Shown here piece by piece: positions 24,670-32,628 of a stretch of DNA of 64,000 nucleotides; position 1 is the stretch's first letter, and the number at the start of each line of letters is the position of its first letter. Below the pieces are notes generated by a model. That model was not told the DNA's origin. It worked only from the letters and a program-made list of their open reading frames with translations, and ran no database searches. The DNA is from Andeanibacterium sp036384795 (GTDB taxonomy: Bacteria; Pseudomonadota; Alphaproteobacteria; Sphingomonadales; Sphingomonadaceae). The stretch lies in the NCBI GenBank assembly GCA_036384795.1, contig DASVLP010000021.1:44116-108115 (forward strand), in the 5' to 3' direction. The position numbers and the translations under genes were made by a program.

Positions 24670-26394
24670 ATGTTGCGCTGGAAGTTTTTGCTTGGAGCTA
24701 TGGCTGCCACGGTCCTTAGCGGCGGTGCCGCCGATGCGCAGAATCTCACGCCTCCTTCCAATGGCCTCACAGTGCCTGCGGACATGGTGCTGACCAACGC
24801 TCACGTCTATACTCCGGGCGGGTGGGCGAGTGCGGTCGCGGTGGGGAAGGGCGTCATTCTCGCAGTCGGCGACATGAATGACATGCAGCCGCTGATCACC
24901 CCGCAGACGAAGGTCTTGGACCTTCACGGCGAGACGGTTCTGCCCGGCCTCCACGACATGCACGTGCATCCCACCGGCGCCGGCCAGGGGGAAATGCAGT
25001 GCCAGCTTCCGCACGGCTCTTCGCCCGATCAGATCTTCGCCATTCTTGCCGAGTGCGTGAAGGGCAAGAAGCCTGGGCAATGGATCACCGGACGCGCCTA
25101 TGAAGCGGCCTCCTTCGGCAACACGCCGCCGAACAAGGAGATGCTCGACAAGATCGCCCCCAACAATCCGGTGATGTTCACCGACATCAGCGGGCATAGT
25201 TCGTGGGTGAATTCGGCCGCGCTCAAGATTGCGGGGATCACGAAGGATACGCCCGATCCCAAGGGCGGGATCATCGAACGCGACAGCAAGGGCGAACCGA
25301 CCGGAATTCTGCGCGAATATGCGTCGTTCGCGGTTGCCGGTAACGTGCCGCCGGCGACCCACGAAGAGACTGTGCGCGCGCTCCACTGGGCGCTCAACAC
25401 GATGCTTGCCCAGGGGATTACCGCATTCGACGACGCGCTCGTCAGCTCCGATATCGCTTCGGCCTACGACACGCTCGCCGATTCCGGCGAGCTCAAGCAG
25501 CGCGTGCGCGGTTGCCTCGTCTATACCGATGCGACGCTGATCGCGCAGCGCCAGCTGTATGCCCGCGATCGTTTCTCGCCATCGTGCATCAAGATCCTGC
25601 TCGATGGCGTGCCGACCGACAGCCACACCGCGGCGATGCTCGATCCATACGTGCCGCTGCCCGGGCGCAGCGACGCGGGCCGTGAGAAAGGCATCCTCCA
25701 GGTACCGCCGGCCGATCTCAACGCCATGCTGGTCCACTTCGATTCGATCGGCATGACGGTGAAGATGCACGCTGCCGGCGACGCCGCGGTGCGCGAGGCA
25801 CTCGACGCGATCGAGGCGGCGCGCAAGGCGCACGGATTTTCCGGTGTGCTGCACGACGTCGCTCACAACAGCTTCGTGGCGATGAGCGACATTCAGCGCG
25901 CGCGCGATATCGGCGCGGTGTTCGAATTCTCGCCCTACATCTGGTTCCGCTCGCCGATCATCGACGATATCGAGAAAGCGATCGGTCCGGAGCGGATGAA
26001 GCGCTGGATCCCGATCAAGGACGCGATCGACGCAGGCGACTTCGTGGTCCCAGGTTCGGATTGGGCGGTGGTCCCGACCGTGAACCCGTGGATCGCGATC
26101 GAGACCCTGGTTACCCGCAAGCAACCGGGGGGCATCGGCGAGCCGCTCGGCGGCCAGGAAGCGATCACGCTCAAGCAAGCGGTCGACATGTTCACGATCA
26201 ACTCGGCACGCCAGCAATATGCCGCGGATAAGCTCGGGACCATCGAGCGCGGCAAGCTTGCCGATTTCGCGGTGATCGATCGCAACATCTTCGAGGTCCC
26301 GATCACCACCGTTCACGACACCAAGGTGAAGATGACAATCATCAACGGCGAGATCGTCTACGATTCCGACCATCCATTCCCTGCAAGGCCATGA
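24670..26394 (+). CDS. exported amidohydrolase (YtcJ-like)
   Basis: This 574-residue metal-dependent hydrolase has a signal peptide (MLRWKFLLGAMAATVLSGGA, cleaved near ADAQ). Next come the short N-terminal beta domain (NAHVYTPGGWASAVAVGKGV) and the HMHVH metal motif in LPGLHDMHVHPTG at about residue 100. Further ligands are likely in MTVKMHAAGDAAV and VLHDVAHNSF, with Asp in PGSDWAVVPTVNPW. The end LGTIERGKLADFAVIDRNIF is the classic amidohydrolase C-terminus. The ATG at 24670 directly follows GGGAGGTG. Homologues hydrolyse varied amides, and the family name gives no substrate. It starts a three-gene operon with a thioredoxin-like and a DUF3299 protein (ATGA overlap). Confidence 0.88.
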   Translation: MLRWKFLLGAMAATVLSGGAADAQNLTPPSNGLTVPADMVLTNAHVYTPGGWASAVAVGKGVILAVGDMNDMQPLITPQTKVLDLHGETVLPGLHDMHVHPTGAGQGEMQCQLPHGSSPDQIFAILAECVKGKKPGQWITGRAYEAASFGNTPPNKEMLDKIAPNNPVMFTDISGHSSWVNSAALKIAGITKDTPDPKGGIIERDSKGEPTGILREYASFAVAGNVPPATHEETVRALHWALNTMLAQGITAFDDALVSSDIASAYDTLADSGELKQRVRGCLVYTDATLIAQRQLYARDRFSPSCIKILLDGVPTDSHTAAMLDPYVPLPGRSDAGREKGILQVPPADLNAMLVHFDSIGMTVKMHAAGDAAVREALDAIEAARKAHGFSGVLHDVAHNSFVAMSDIQRARDIGAVFEFSPYIWFRSPIIDDIEKAIGPERMKRWIPIKDAIDAGDFVVPGSDWAVVPTVNPWIAIETLVTRKQPGGIGEPLGGQEAITLKQAVDMFTINSARQQYAADKLGTIERGKLADFAVIDRNIFEVPITTVHDTKVKMTIINGEIVYDSDHPFPARP

Positions 26395-26879
26395 GCTTGC
26401 GGCGCCGCCTCGGTTTTTTCGGCGCGGCGCTGTCATTCGCGATCTCGGGCGGTGCGGCGCTTGGCGCCCCACCGCCCACTCTGCGGCTTGCTCCGGCCAA
26501 ACCGGGGCCGGCAATCGACCTCGCCGCGGTTCGCCGGCATCGGGCCGCGGTGATCCTCTTCTGGCGAACCGATTGTGCCCCCTGTCTGCTGGAATTGCGG
26601 CACCTGTCGGAGCTTCGCCGAGCTTCGGGAAAGCGCCCCCTGCTGCTGGTTGCGATGGAGTCCCGCGAAATGCTTCAGGCGGGCTTGCGGCACGTCGGGC
26701 AGCCTATTCCTACCTGGTTGTCAGCCGAGGAACCTGGCGCCGTTCTCACCCGTTTCGGTGGAGCTCCTCCGCGCCTTCCACTTGCCGTGGCGGTGAACTC
26801 CCGAGGCAACATATGCCGGGTGCGCCACGGACTGATCGGCAGCAATACAGTGAAGCAATGGATGAAGGCCTGTGACTGA
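26391..26879 (+). CDS. thioredoxin-like (TlpA-type) exported protein
   Basis: This 162-residue protein has an N-terminal signal (FFGAALSFAISGGAALG) and a thioredoxin-like region with the redox motif in ILFWRTDCAPCLLEL (C-A-P-C, about residues 62-65). Then comes LLLVAMESREMLQAG and a C-terminal strand region (LAVAVNSRGNICRVRHG). The cis-Pro position is plausible in PRLPLAV. The ATG overlaps the amidohydrolase stop by four bases, and its own stop overlaps the next GTG start. A periplasmic thiol-disulfide role is inferred; the partner may be one of the neighbouring exported proteins. Confidence 0.78.
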   Translation: MSLRRRLGFFGAALSFAISGGAALGAPPPTLRLAPAKPGPAIDLAAVRRHRAAVILFWRTDCAPCLLELRHLSELRRASGKRPLLLVAMESREMLQAGLRHVGQPIPTWLSAEEPGAVLTRFGGAPPRLPLAVAVNSRGNICRVRHGLIGSNTVKQWMKACD

Positions 26880-27357
26880 ATCATTCACCCGACGCGCCTG
26901 GCTGATGGGATCCGTGGCCGCCATCGCCGCCTTCTCTTGCGCTGCGGCGCCTCTCCGGGCCGCGCTTCCGGTGCTGCCGAAAAAGAACGACGGCACGTGG
27001 TCCGCTCATCCTTTGTGGTCGATCTTGCGGGAAACGCACCTTCAGGTCGACGACAACGGCATCATTCACGCAGCATTCGTCCCGCAGGTCCTGAAGCTGT
27101 CGGGCAAGCCGATGACGATCACCGGCTTCATCATGCCGACCGGCGGCGACGCCCGGCACCATTTCATACTCTCGCGCTATTCGCCCGAGTGCCCGTTCTG
27201 TCCTGCCGGCGGGCCGACGGAGACGATCGAGGTGTTCGCCGACCAGCCCGTTGGGGCGACACAGCTGATGGTCACTATCGAAGGCGTCTTCAACGTCCAG
27301 GGAAATATGGATGCGGGCCTGTTTTACCGGCTGTTTCACGCCAAGCCTGTCTCATAG
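26872..27357 (+). CDS. DUF3299 family exported protein
   Basis: This 161-residue protein starts with GTG at 26872, overlapping the previous gene. The N-terminus (FTRRAWLMGSVAAIAAFSCA) carries twin Arg followed by a hydrophobic stretch, so Tat export is possible. The mature part includes LKLSGKPMTITGFIMPTGGD, HHFILSRYSPECPFCPAGGP and VTIEGVFNVQGNMDAGLFYR, which I recognise as DUF3299. The CPFC pair could bind metal or be redox active. In several proteobacteria DUF3299 genes occur near LolD/FtsX-type ABC genes, and such a pair is found here at 28556-30435 beyond an AraC gene. Function is unknown; metal handling is a guess from memory of related operons. Confidence 0.75.
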   Translation: MTESFTRRAWLMGSVAAIAAFSCAAAPLRAALPVLPKKNDGTWSAHPLWSILRETHLQVDDNGIIHAAFVPQVLKLSGKPMTITGFIMPTGGDARHHFILSRYSPECPFCPAGGPTETIEVFADQPVGATQLMVTIEGVFNVQGNMDAGLFYRLFHAKPVS

Positions 27358-27373
27358 GACGCACCGATCCTCG

Positions 27374-28405
27374 CTACCGGCTGTGGCGCCGGCGGAACGC
27401 CCTTGGACTGGTGCCTCGCCATGACTTGAAGGCGCGGGAAAATACCGCGGTGTCGGCATAGCCGAGGTCGTGCGCGATCGCGACCATCGGCGTATGCTTG
27501 GCCCGCAGCAGCGCTTCGGCCACCCGCGCGCGCTCGGCTCGTACGATCTGCCGCATGGAGGTTCCGTCTTCCGCCAGCCGCCGCTGCAGGGTTCTGGATG
27601 AGATCCCCAGTTCGGCGGCCACGCTCTTCATGTTGACCACTCGGTGCCCGAGACGCTTTGCGACGAGGAACCCGACGCGCACCGCAAACGAAGCTTCCTC
27701 GGCGTCGGCATGCATGAGATCACGCAAATGCTGCTCGAGATAGGGGGCGATCGGCTGGTCCCGGTGCAGGACCAGCCGGCCCAGATCCGCACGTTCGAAC
27801 ACCAGCCTGTTCACCGACTGGTCGAACAGCACCGGCGCACCCAGCAACCGGCGCAATGCCACGCCACTTGCCGCGCCCCCTTCCGGGGCCGGATGTTCGA
27901 AGTGTATTTCGAGCGGGTTCCAGTTCCTGCCGAGCATCGCCCGAATGAGGCCGCACGTGGCGGCGATGGAGAATTCGGCATCCTGGCGGCGCGGCCAGAT
28001 CGCCGGATCCTCGATCTGGTAGGTCCACTCGGCGGTGGTGGTGGAGGTTTCCAACTCCATCGCCGTTCCGCCTTGCCAAGCGCGCAGGAAGAAGCCGAGG
28101 CGCGTAAGCGCGGTCCGGACGTCGGGCGCGGCCATGAAAACCACTCCGAGGGGGCCCATCTCCTCGGGCTGGATGCGGATGCCGACCCGCACCCCCAAAG
28201 TGTTGTCGTCGGCCAGCCGTGCCGCGGCTTCGAAAAAAGCCACGTAGCGCGCGAGCGGAATTTCATCGTACAGGCTGCCGATGCGGTCGGCCTCGATGTG
28301 AGCCCGCAGGAGCGGCTCGGGCGACAGCCCGCGCTGCACCAGTTCGGCGACCACCGCTGCGAGAATATTTGCGCGAATGATCGGCGCGCGCGAATTCCGG
28401 GCCAT
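27374..28405 (-). CDS. AraC family regulator with arabinose-binding-type N-domain
   Basis: This 343-residue protein has the long N-terminal domain (PF12625 type) seen in OruR/ArgR-like regulators (LARYVAFFEAAARLADDNTL, GVRVGIRIQPEEMGPLGVVF, DPAIWPRRQDAEFSIAATCG) and a C-terminal AraC DNA-binding domain (ELGISSRTLQRRLAEDGTSM, VAIAHDLGYADTAVFSRAF). It is on the minus strand between the DUF3299 gene and the ABC genes and is divergent from the latter. It may control the ABC operon and/or the gene set ending at 27357. Three other AraC-type genes are in the window; those at 39580 and 41717 share this N-domain type. Confidence 0.88.
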   Translation of the reverse strand: MARNSRAPIIRANILAAVVAELVQRGLSPEPLLRAHIEADRIGSLYDEIPLARYVAFFEAAARLADDNTLGVRVGIRIQPEEMGPLGVVFMAAPDVRTALTRLGFFLRAWQGGTAMELETSTTTAEWTYQIEDPAIWPRRQDAEFSIAATCGLIRAMLGRNWNPLEIHFEHPAPEGGAASGVALRRLLGAPVLFDQSVNRLVFERADLGRLVLHRDQPIAPYLEQHLRDLMHADAEEASFAVRVGFLVAKRLGHRVVNMKSVAAELGISSRTLQRRLAEDGTSMRQIVRAERARVAEALLRAKHTPMVAIAHDLGYADTAVFSRAFKSWRGTSPRAFRRRHSR

Positions 28406-28555
28406 CGTTGCTCGAACTTTCCTTCAACCGCGACGTACGCAGCCGAAGCGACTTATTCACCGCGCTGGCACGGTTTGCAAAGGTTTTGGCGCGTCTCGCA
28501 AAGATACTGCGGGCCCGATCCCGTTAGCCTCGCGAAGTCACTTGCGGGACAGACG

Positions 28556-29239
28556 ATGGCAGCCACGGGCAATCTCGAAACGGACGATCGCGTGCCATGT
28601 GCGCTCTGGGTGGACAACCTCACCGCAGGCTACGCCGGCCGTCCGGTGGCACGCCTCGATCATTTGCGATTGGAGAACGGTGCGGCAGCCTTGCTCCTGG
28701 GCCCCTCCGGGTCCGGCAAGACGACCTTGCTTCTCGCCCTGGCCGGCTTGGCCGAGCGGATTTCCGGAAGCGTGCTGGTGGCCGGCGTGGCGCCCAGTTC
28801 GTTGGACCGGCGCAGGCTCGACCGGTTTCGCGGAAACACGATCGGGTTCGTGTTTCAGAACGTCCATCTCGTTACCGGGCTGACGCTGCACCAGAACGTG
28901 CTGCTCGCCGCTTACGCCACCGGCGCACGCCAAGATGCGACGCGGGCGCGAGAGCTGATCGAGCGCTTGGGGGTAGGCGCGGCGGCGGACGAGCGGGCGG
29001 AAAAAGTGAGCCGCGGGCAAGCGCAACGCGCGGCGATCGCACGCGCGCTGCTGCTGCGGCCGCGGCTCATCCTGGCGGACGAGCCGACCGCGAGCCTCGA
29101 TGATGCGTCCTGCGCCGCGGTCGCCGATGTGCTGCGACGTTCCGCGCAGGAAGAGGGCGCCGCGCTGCTGATCGCGACCCACGATCACCGGCTGCGCGAG
29201 CATTTCTCGACCGTTATCACCGTGGAGGCGCTCGGATGA
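28556..29239 (+). CDS. ABC transporter ATP-binding protein (LolD/MacB-like)
   Basis: This 227-residue ATPase starts at ATG 28556 (MAATGNLETDDRVPCALWVD). Walker A is GPSGSGKTT (about residues 49-57), the Q-loop is GFVFQNVHLVTGLTLHQNVL and Walker B is LILADEPTASLDD, with the switch His in LLIATHDHRL. The signature is VSRGQAQR instead of the usual LSGGQ, a modest departure. The stop overlaps the permease start as ATGA. The type (LolD/MacB/FtsE) works with FtsX-like permeases as a mechanotransmission or extraction system, not classic import. Confidence 0.9.
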   Translation: MAATGNLETDDRVPCALWVDNLTAGYAGRPVARLDHLRLENGAAALLLGPSGSGKTTLLLALAGLAERISGSVLVAGVAPSSLDRRRLDRFRGNTIGFVFQNVHLVTGLTLHQNVLLAAYATGARQDATRARELIERLGVGAAADERAEKVSRGQAQRAAIARALLLRPRLILADEPTASLDDASCAAVADVLRRSAQEEGAALLIATHDHRLREHFSTVITVEALG

Positions 29240-30435
29240 ACCTGTTCCGCCTCGCGCTGGCGTTCATCGCACGTCGCCCCGGGGTCTGGCTGCTCCAGGT
29301 CGCGATGCTGGCGTTCGGGGTAGGACTGGTGGCCAGCCTGCTGCTGCTCGAACGCGGTATCGACCGCCGCATCACGCATGACATGGCCGGGGTCGATCTG
29401 ATCGTCGGCGCGAAGGGAAGTCCGCTGCAGATCGTGCTGTCTTCGCTGTTTGCGATGGATACCCCGACGGGCAACATCCCGCTCAAGGAGGCCGAGGCGA
29501 TCTCGCACAATCCCTTGGTCGCAAAGGCAGTGCCGGTCTCGATCGGCGACAATGCCGGCGGTTATCGCATCGTCGGCACCACGCCCGGCTATGCGGAGCT
29601 TTATCACGCCCATCTGGAGACCGGACGCTGGTGGACGCAACCGCTCGAAGCCGTCGCCGGCGCAACGGCCGCAAAGCGCCTCCACTTCACCGTCGGCACC
29701 CAGTTCGTCGGCCAGCACGGCCTGTCCGGTGGCGAAGCGCATCGGGCAACGCCGTTTCGCGTGGTGGGCATCCTCAAGCCGAGCGGAAGCATCATCGATC
29801 GGCTGGTTCTCACCGACACCAGCAGCGTGTGGAAGGTCCATGAAGGCGAGGACGCCGGCGCGGCGATCCCCGGCTTGATCGCGGCGCCGCGGGGCCGCGA
29901 GGTGACCGCCCTGCTGGTGAAGTACCGCTCCGCGATGGGCGCGGTGCTGCTGCCGCAGATCGTTACCGCCAAGCCCAATCTTCAGGCGGCCTCGCCGGCC
30001 GTCGAAGTGCGCAGGATCGCGCGCGCGCTCGGTATCGGCGCCGAGGTCATCCGCTGGATCGCGATCGCGCTGCTGTTGCTCGCGGCCGGCGGCTTCGTGG
30101 TCAATCTTTGGGTGGCGATCGATCAGCGCCGGCCCGAGCTTGCGCTGCTGCGCGTGCTTGGCGCCTCGCGTGCGCGGCTGATCTCGTTGATCGGGCTCGA
30201 AGCAGCCATTCTCGGCGTGGCGGGGTCGGTTTTGGGAATCGCGCTGGCCCGCCTGCTGATGGGCGGGCTCGACGCGGTTGCGGAGCAGTACGGAGCCGAG
30301 TTTGCATTGCCGCCCCTCGGCATAAGCGAACTGATGATCCTGTTGGCTGGCGTGATCCTGGCCTTGCTGGCGGGTTTGCCTGCCGCCATCCTCGCCGGCT
30401 ATGTCAGTCCCGCGCGCGAGCTGGCCCGGGCGTAA
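29236..30435 (+). CDS. FtsX-like ABC transporter permease
   Basis: This 399-residue membrane protein has one N-terminal transmembrane segment (VWLLQVAMLAFGVGLVASLL), a periplasmic domain of about 220 residues (including DLIVGAKGSPLQIVLSSLF and GGYRIVGTTPGYAELYHAHL) and three C-terminal helices (WIAIALLLLAAGGFVVNLWV, LISLIGLEAAILGVAGSVLG, LMILLAGVILALLAGLPAAI). This is the MacB/LolC/DevC permease plan. It overlaps the ATPase gene and should form a dimeric complex with it. Related permeases occur with DUF3299 proteins, matching the gene at 26872. Substrate is unknown. Confidence 0.9.
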   Translation: MNLFRLALAFIARRPGVWLLQVAMLAFGVGLVASLLLLERGIDRRITHDMAGVDLIVGAKGSPLQIVLSSLFAMDTPTGNIPLKEAEAISHNPLVAKAVPVSIGDNAGGYRIVGTTPGYAELYHAHLETGRWWTQPLEAVAGATAAKRLHFTVGTQFVGQHGLSGGEAHRATPFRVVGILKPSGSIIDRLVLTDTSSVWKVHEGEDAGAAIPGLIAAPRGREVTALLVKYRSAMGAVLLPQIVTAKPNLQAASPAVEVRRIARALGIGAEVIRWIAIALLLLAAGGFVVNLWVAIDQRRPELALLRVLGASRARLISLIGLEAAILGVAGSVLGIALARLLMGGLDAVAEQYGAEFALPPLGISELMILLAGVILALLAGLPAAILAGYVSPARELARA

Positions 30436-30466
30436 CTCTAAACTTTCAAAAATGAGGAACGCGAAC

Positions 30467-31936
30467 GTGGACGATCTTGCTTTTCGCTCGGCGAGTTCGC
30501 TGGCGGCGATGATCCGCGAGCAGACCATCAGCAGCGCCGAGTTGACCGAGCACTATATCCGCCGGATTTCGGAATTTGACGATCGCACCAACGCGGTGGT
30601 GGTTCGCACGTTCGACCGTGCTCGCGAAGCCGCCGCTGCGGCCGATGCGCGCCAACGCGCCGGCGGCGAGCTGGGCCCGCTTCACGGCGTGCCGATGACG
30701 ATCAAGGAGTCGTTCGCGCTCGCGGGAACGCCCACGACATTCGGATTCGAGGCGTTTGCGAACAATGTCGCCACCCGCAACGCCGTCGCGGTAGATCGGC
30801 TGATTGGCGCCGGCGCAGTCATTCTCGGCAAGACCAACGTGCCGCCGGGGCTGATGGATGGGCAAAGCGCGAATCCGGTTTATGGGCGCACTGCCAATCC
30901 GTGGGACCTCGGGCGAACGCCCGGAGGTTCGTCTGGCGGGTCTGCCGCGGCGCTCGCGGCCGGCCTGTCCGCACTGGAATTCGGCAGCGACATCGCATCT
31001 TCGATCCGCAATCCTGCGCATTACTGCGGCGTCTTCGGGCACAAGCCGACTTACGGTGTTTGCCCTACCCGCGGGCACTGGCTTGCGCCCCACGATTTGG
31101 CGCCCGATATTGCGGTGGTCGGCCCGTTGGCGCGCAGCGCCGCCGATCTCGCGCTCGCTCTTTCGGTAGTCGCCGGCCCGGACGAGCCGATGAGCCACGG
31201 CTGGCAACTTGCGCTTCGCGGATCGCAGAAGAAACTGCGTCAGTTCAATATCGCCCTCGTGATCGACGATGCCTTTGCCGAAGTGGACGCCGAGGTCTCC
31301 GCGCTGCTCGACGACCTCGGTACGTTTCTCGAGGGCCAGCAAGTCCGCGTGAATCGCAAGACCCGTCCCGCATTCGACAGTCGGGAGCTCTTTCAACTCT
31401 ACATGATCCTGTTGCGCGCGGCGGGGTCCGCGAGCGCGGGCGACGAAGAGGTCGCCGCGGCAGCTCCGCTCGCGACGGGGGCGAGCCGCTTCAGCAAGGA
31501 GATGGCAACGCTCAATGCCTATGGCGTCGTGCTCTCGCATCGCGACTGGCTCCGGCTCGACGCGGAACGCGATGGGATGCGGCGCAAGTGGCGGGAATTT
31601 TTCGCCGAGGCCGATCTGCTGCTCTGCCCCCCGCTCTCGACCGCGGCGTTTCCACACGACGAAAGGCCGCCGCAACAGCGGACCCTGACCGTCAACGGGC
31701 GCGAAGTGCCGTTCGAAAACCAGCTGTTCTGGGCCGGTTATGCAGGTGTGGTCTATCTGCCGGCCACGGTCGCGCCGATCGGCCTCACTACCGCCGGCTT
31801 GCCGGTCGGCGTGCAGATCATCGGCCCGGAATATGGCGACTATGAATGTCTGCGCTTCGCCCAACTGCTCGAGCAGCATTACCGCGCTTTCGTGCCGCCC
31901 CCTGATTTCGCGGGGACCACGTCTACGCCTGGCTGA
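30467..31936 (+). CDS. amidase (amidase signature family)
   Basis: This 489-residue enzyme hydrolyses an amide. The signature Ser-cisSer-Lys triad is visible: Lys in GVPMTIKESFAL, the cis-Ser in RTPGGSSGGSAAALAAGLS and the nucleophile Ser in GSDIASSIRNPAHYCGVFGH. I chose the GTG at 30467 because GAGGA lies about seven bases ahead; an ATG at 30452 would add five residues without a ribosome site. No signal peptide, so cytoplasmic. It follows the ABC permease by 31 bases and precedes a terminator-like hairpin. Homologues include aryl- and fatty-amide amidases; the specific substrate cannot be told. Confidence 0.88.
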   Translation: MDDLAFRSASSLAAMIREQTISSAELTEHYIRRISEFDDRTNAVVVRTFDRAREAAAAADARQRAGGELGPLHGVPMTIKESFALAGTPTTFGFEAFANNVATRNAVAVDRLIGAGAVILGKTNVPPGLMDGQSANPVYGRTANPWDLGRTPGGSSGGSAAALAAGLSALEFGSDIASSIRNPAHYCGVFGHKPTYGVCPTRGHWLAPHDLAPDIAVVGPLARSAADLALALSVVAGPDEPMSHGWQLALRGSQKKLRQFNIALVIDDAFAEVDAEVSALLDDLGTFLEGQQVRVNRKTRPAFDSRELFQLYMILLRAAGSASAGDEEVAAAAPLATGASRFSKEMATLNAYGVVLSHRDWLRLDAERDGMRRKWREFFAEADLLLCPPLSTAAFPHDERPPQQRTLTVNGREVPFENQLFWAGYAGVVYLPATVAPIGLTTAGLPVGVQIIGPEYGDYECLRFAQLLEQHYRAFVPPPDFAGTTSTPG

Positions 31937-31940
31937 TAGA

Positions 31941-31964
31941 GCGCAGGCCGGCATTCGCCTGCGC
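31941..31964. terminator. hairpin between convergent amidase and DoxX-like genes
   Basis: GCGCAGGC (31941-31948) and GCCTGCGC (31957-31964) form a perfect eight-base-pair stem with an eight-base loop, just after the amidase stop and before the end of the opposing gene. No T-run follows. Confidence 0.45.
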
Positions 31965-32017
31965 CGGGCATCAACGAAGAAAGATTGAAGCCAGCTTCCG
32001 CCAGGCGATTTGCCCGC

Positions 32018-32614
32018 TCAGTGATGGCCGATCATCGATGAGAACAGGTAGAGGTTCCACGCCTGCAAAGCGAGCGCCACAGCGCCGAAGGCGAAGAACG
32101 CCCACCGCAGCTTGCGGCCCTTTCCTGCGCCCGTTCCGGCCTCCTTCGGCGTCGCCTTGGCGACCAGCATGGGCCGGTAACGGTCGATGTAGCACCATAA
32201 CAGCCACAGATGGATCAACAGCACGCACAAGCCGCCCACCACCATGTCGGCGATCGCGGCCCACAATTGCGCGCCGGTTTCGGTCCCCGAAATCCAGCCG
32301 ACGAAATCCTTGAGGATCAAGGCGTCCAGCATGAACGTGAGGAACGCAACCGGGAAGGCAACGACAAGCATCAGCGGCACGAAGCGATTGGCGAGCAAGG
32401 CAAGGCCGAACGCGACTTCCACGACCTTGGCCGACTGGTACATCCATCCCGTGCGGATCATTTCCGTGACGACCGCGTGCTTGATCGGAAGATCGGCCGG
32501 CATCCCCAGGTGGGGGAGGATCGGAATGAAGCCGAAAAACCAGTTCAATCCGCTCATCAGGTAGAAGATGCCGAGCACGAGCCGTGCCGCGAGCATCATG
32601 CGGGCAAATGTCAT
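32018..32614 (-). CDS. DoxX-like integral membrane protein
   Basis: This 198-residue protein starts MTFARMMLAARLVLGIFYLM and has four clear transmembrane segments (LVLGIFYLMSGLNWFFGF, VVEVAFGLALLANRFVPLML, AAIADMVVGGLCVLLIHLWL and AFFAFGAVALALQAWNLYLF). The N-terminal R-x-x-x-G-x-x-x-x-x-S-G-x-N pattern resembles DoxX/DoxD-like quinone-linked membrane proteins. It is 14 bases downstream of the PF20091-type hydrolase gene, probably in one transcript. The ATG at 32614 is preceded by GAGGCG. Function in catabolism or respiration is not established. Confidence 0.72.
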   Translation of the reverse strand: MTFARMMLAARLVLGIFYLMSGLNWFFGFIPILPHLGMPADLPIKHAVVTEMIRTGWMYQSAKVVEVAFGLALLANRFVPLMLVVAFPVAFLTFMLDALILKDFVGWISGTETGAQLWAAIADMVVGGLCVLLIHLWLLWCYIDRYRPMLVAKATPKEAGTGAGKGRKLRWAFFAFGAVALALQAWNLYLFSSMIGHH

Positions 32615-32628
32615 AACGCCTCCGCTCC

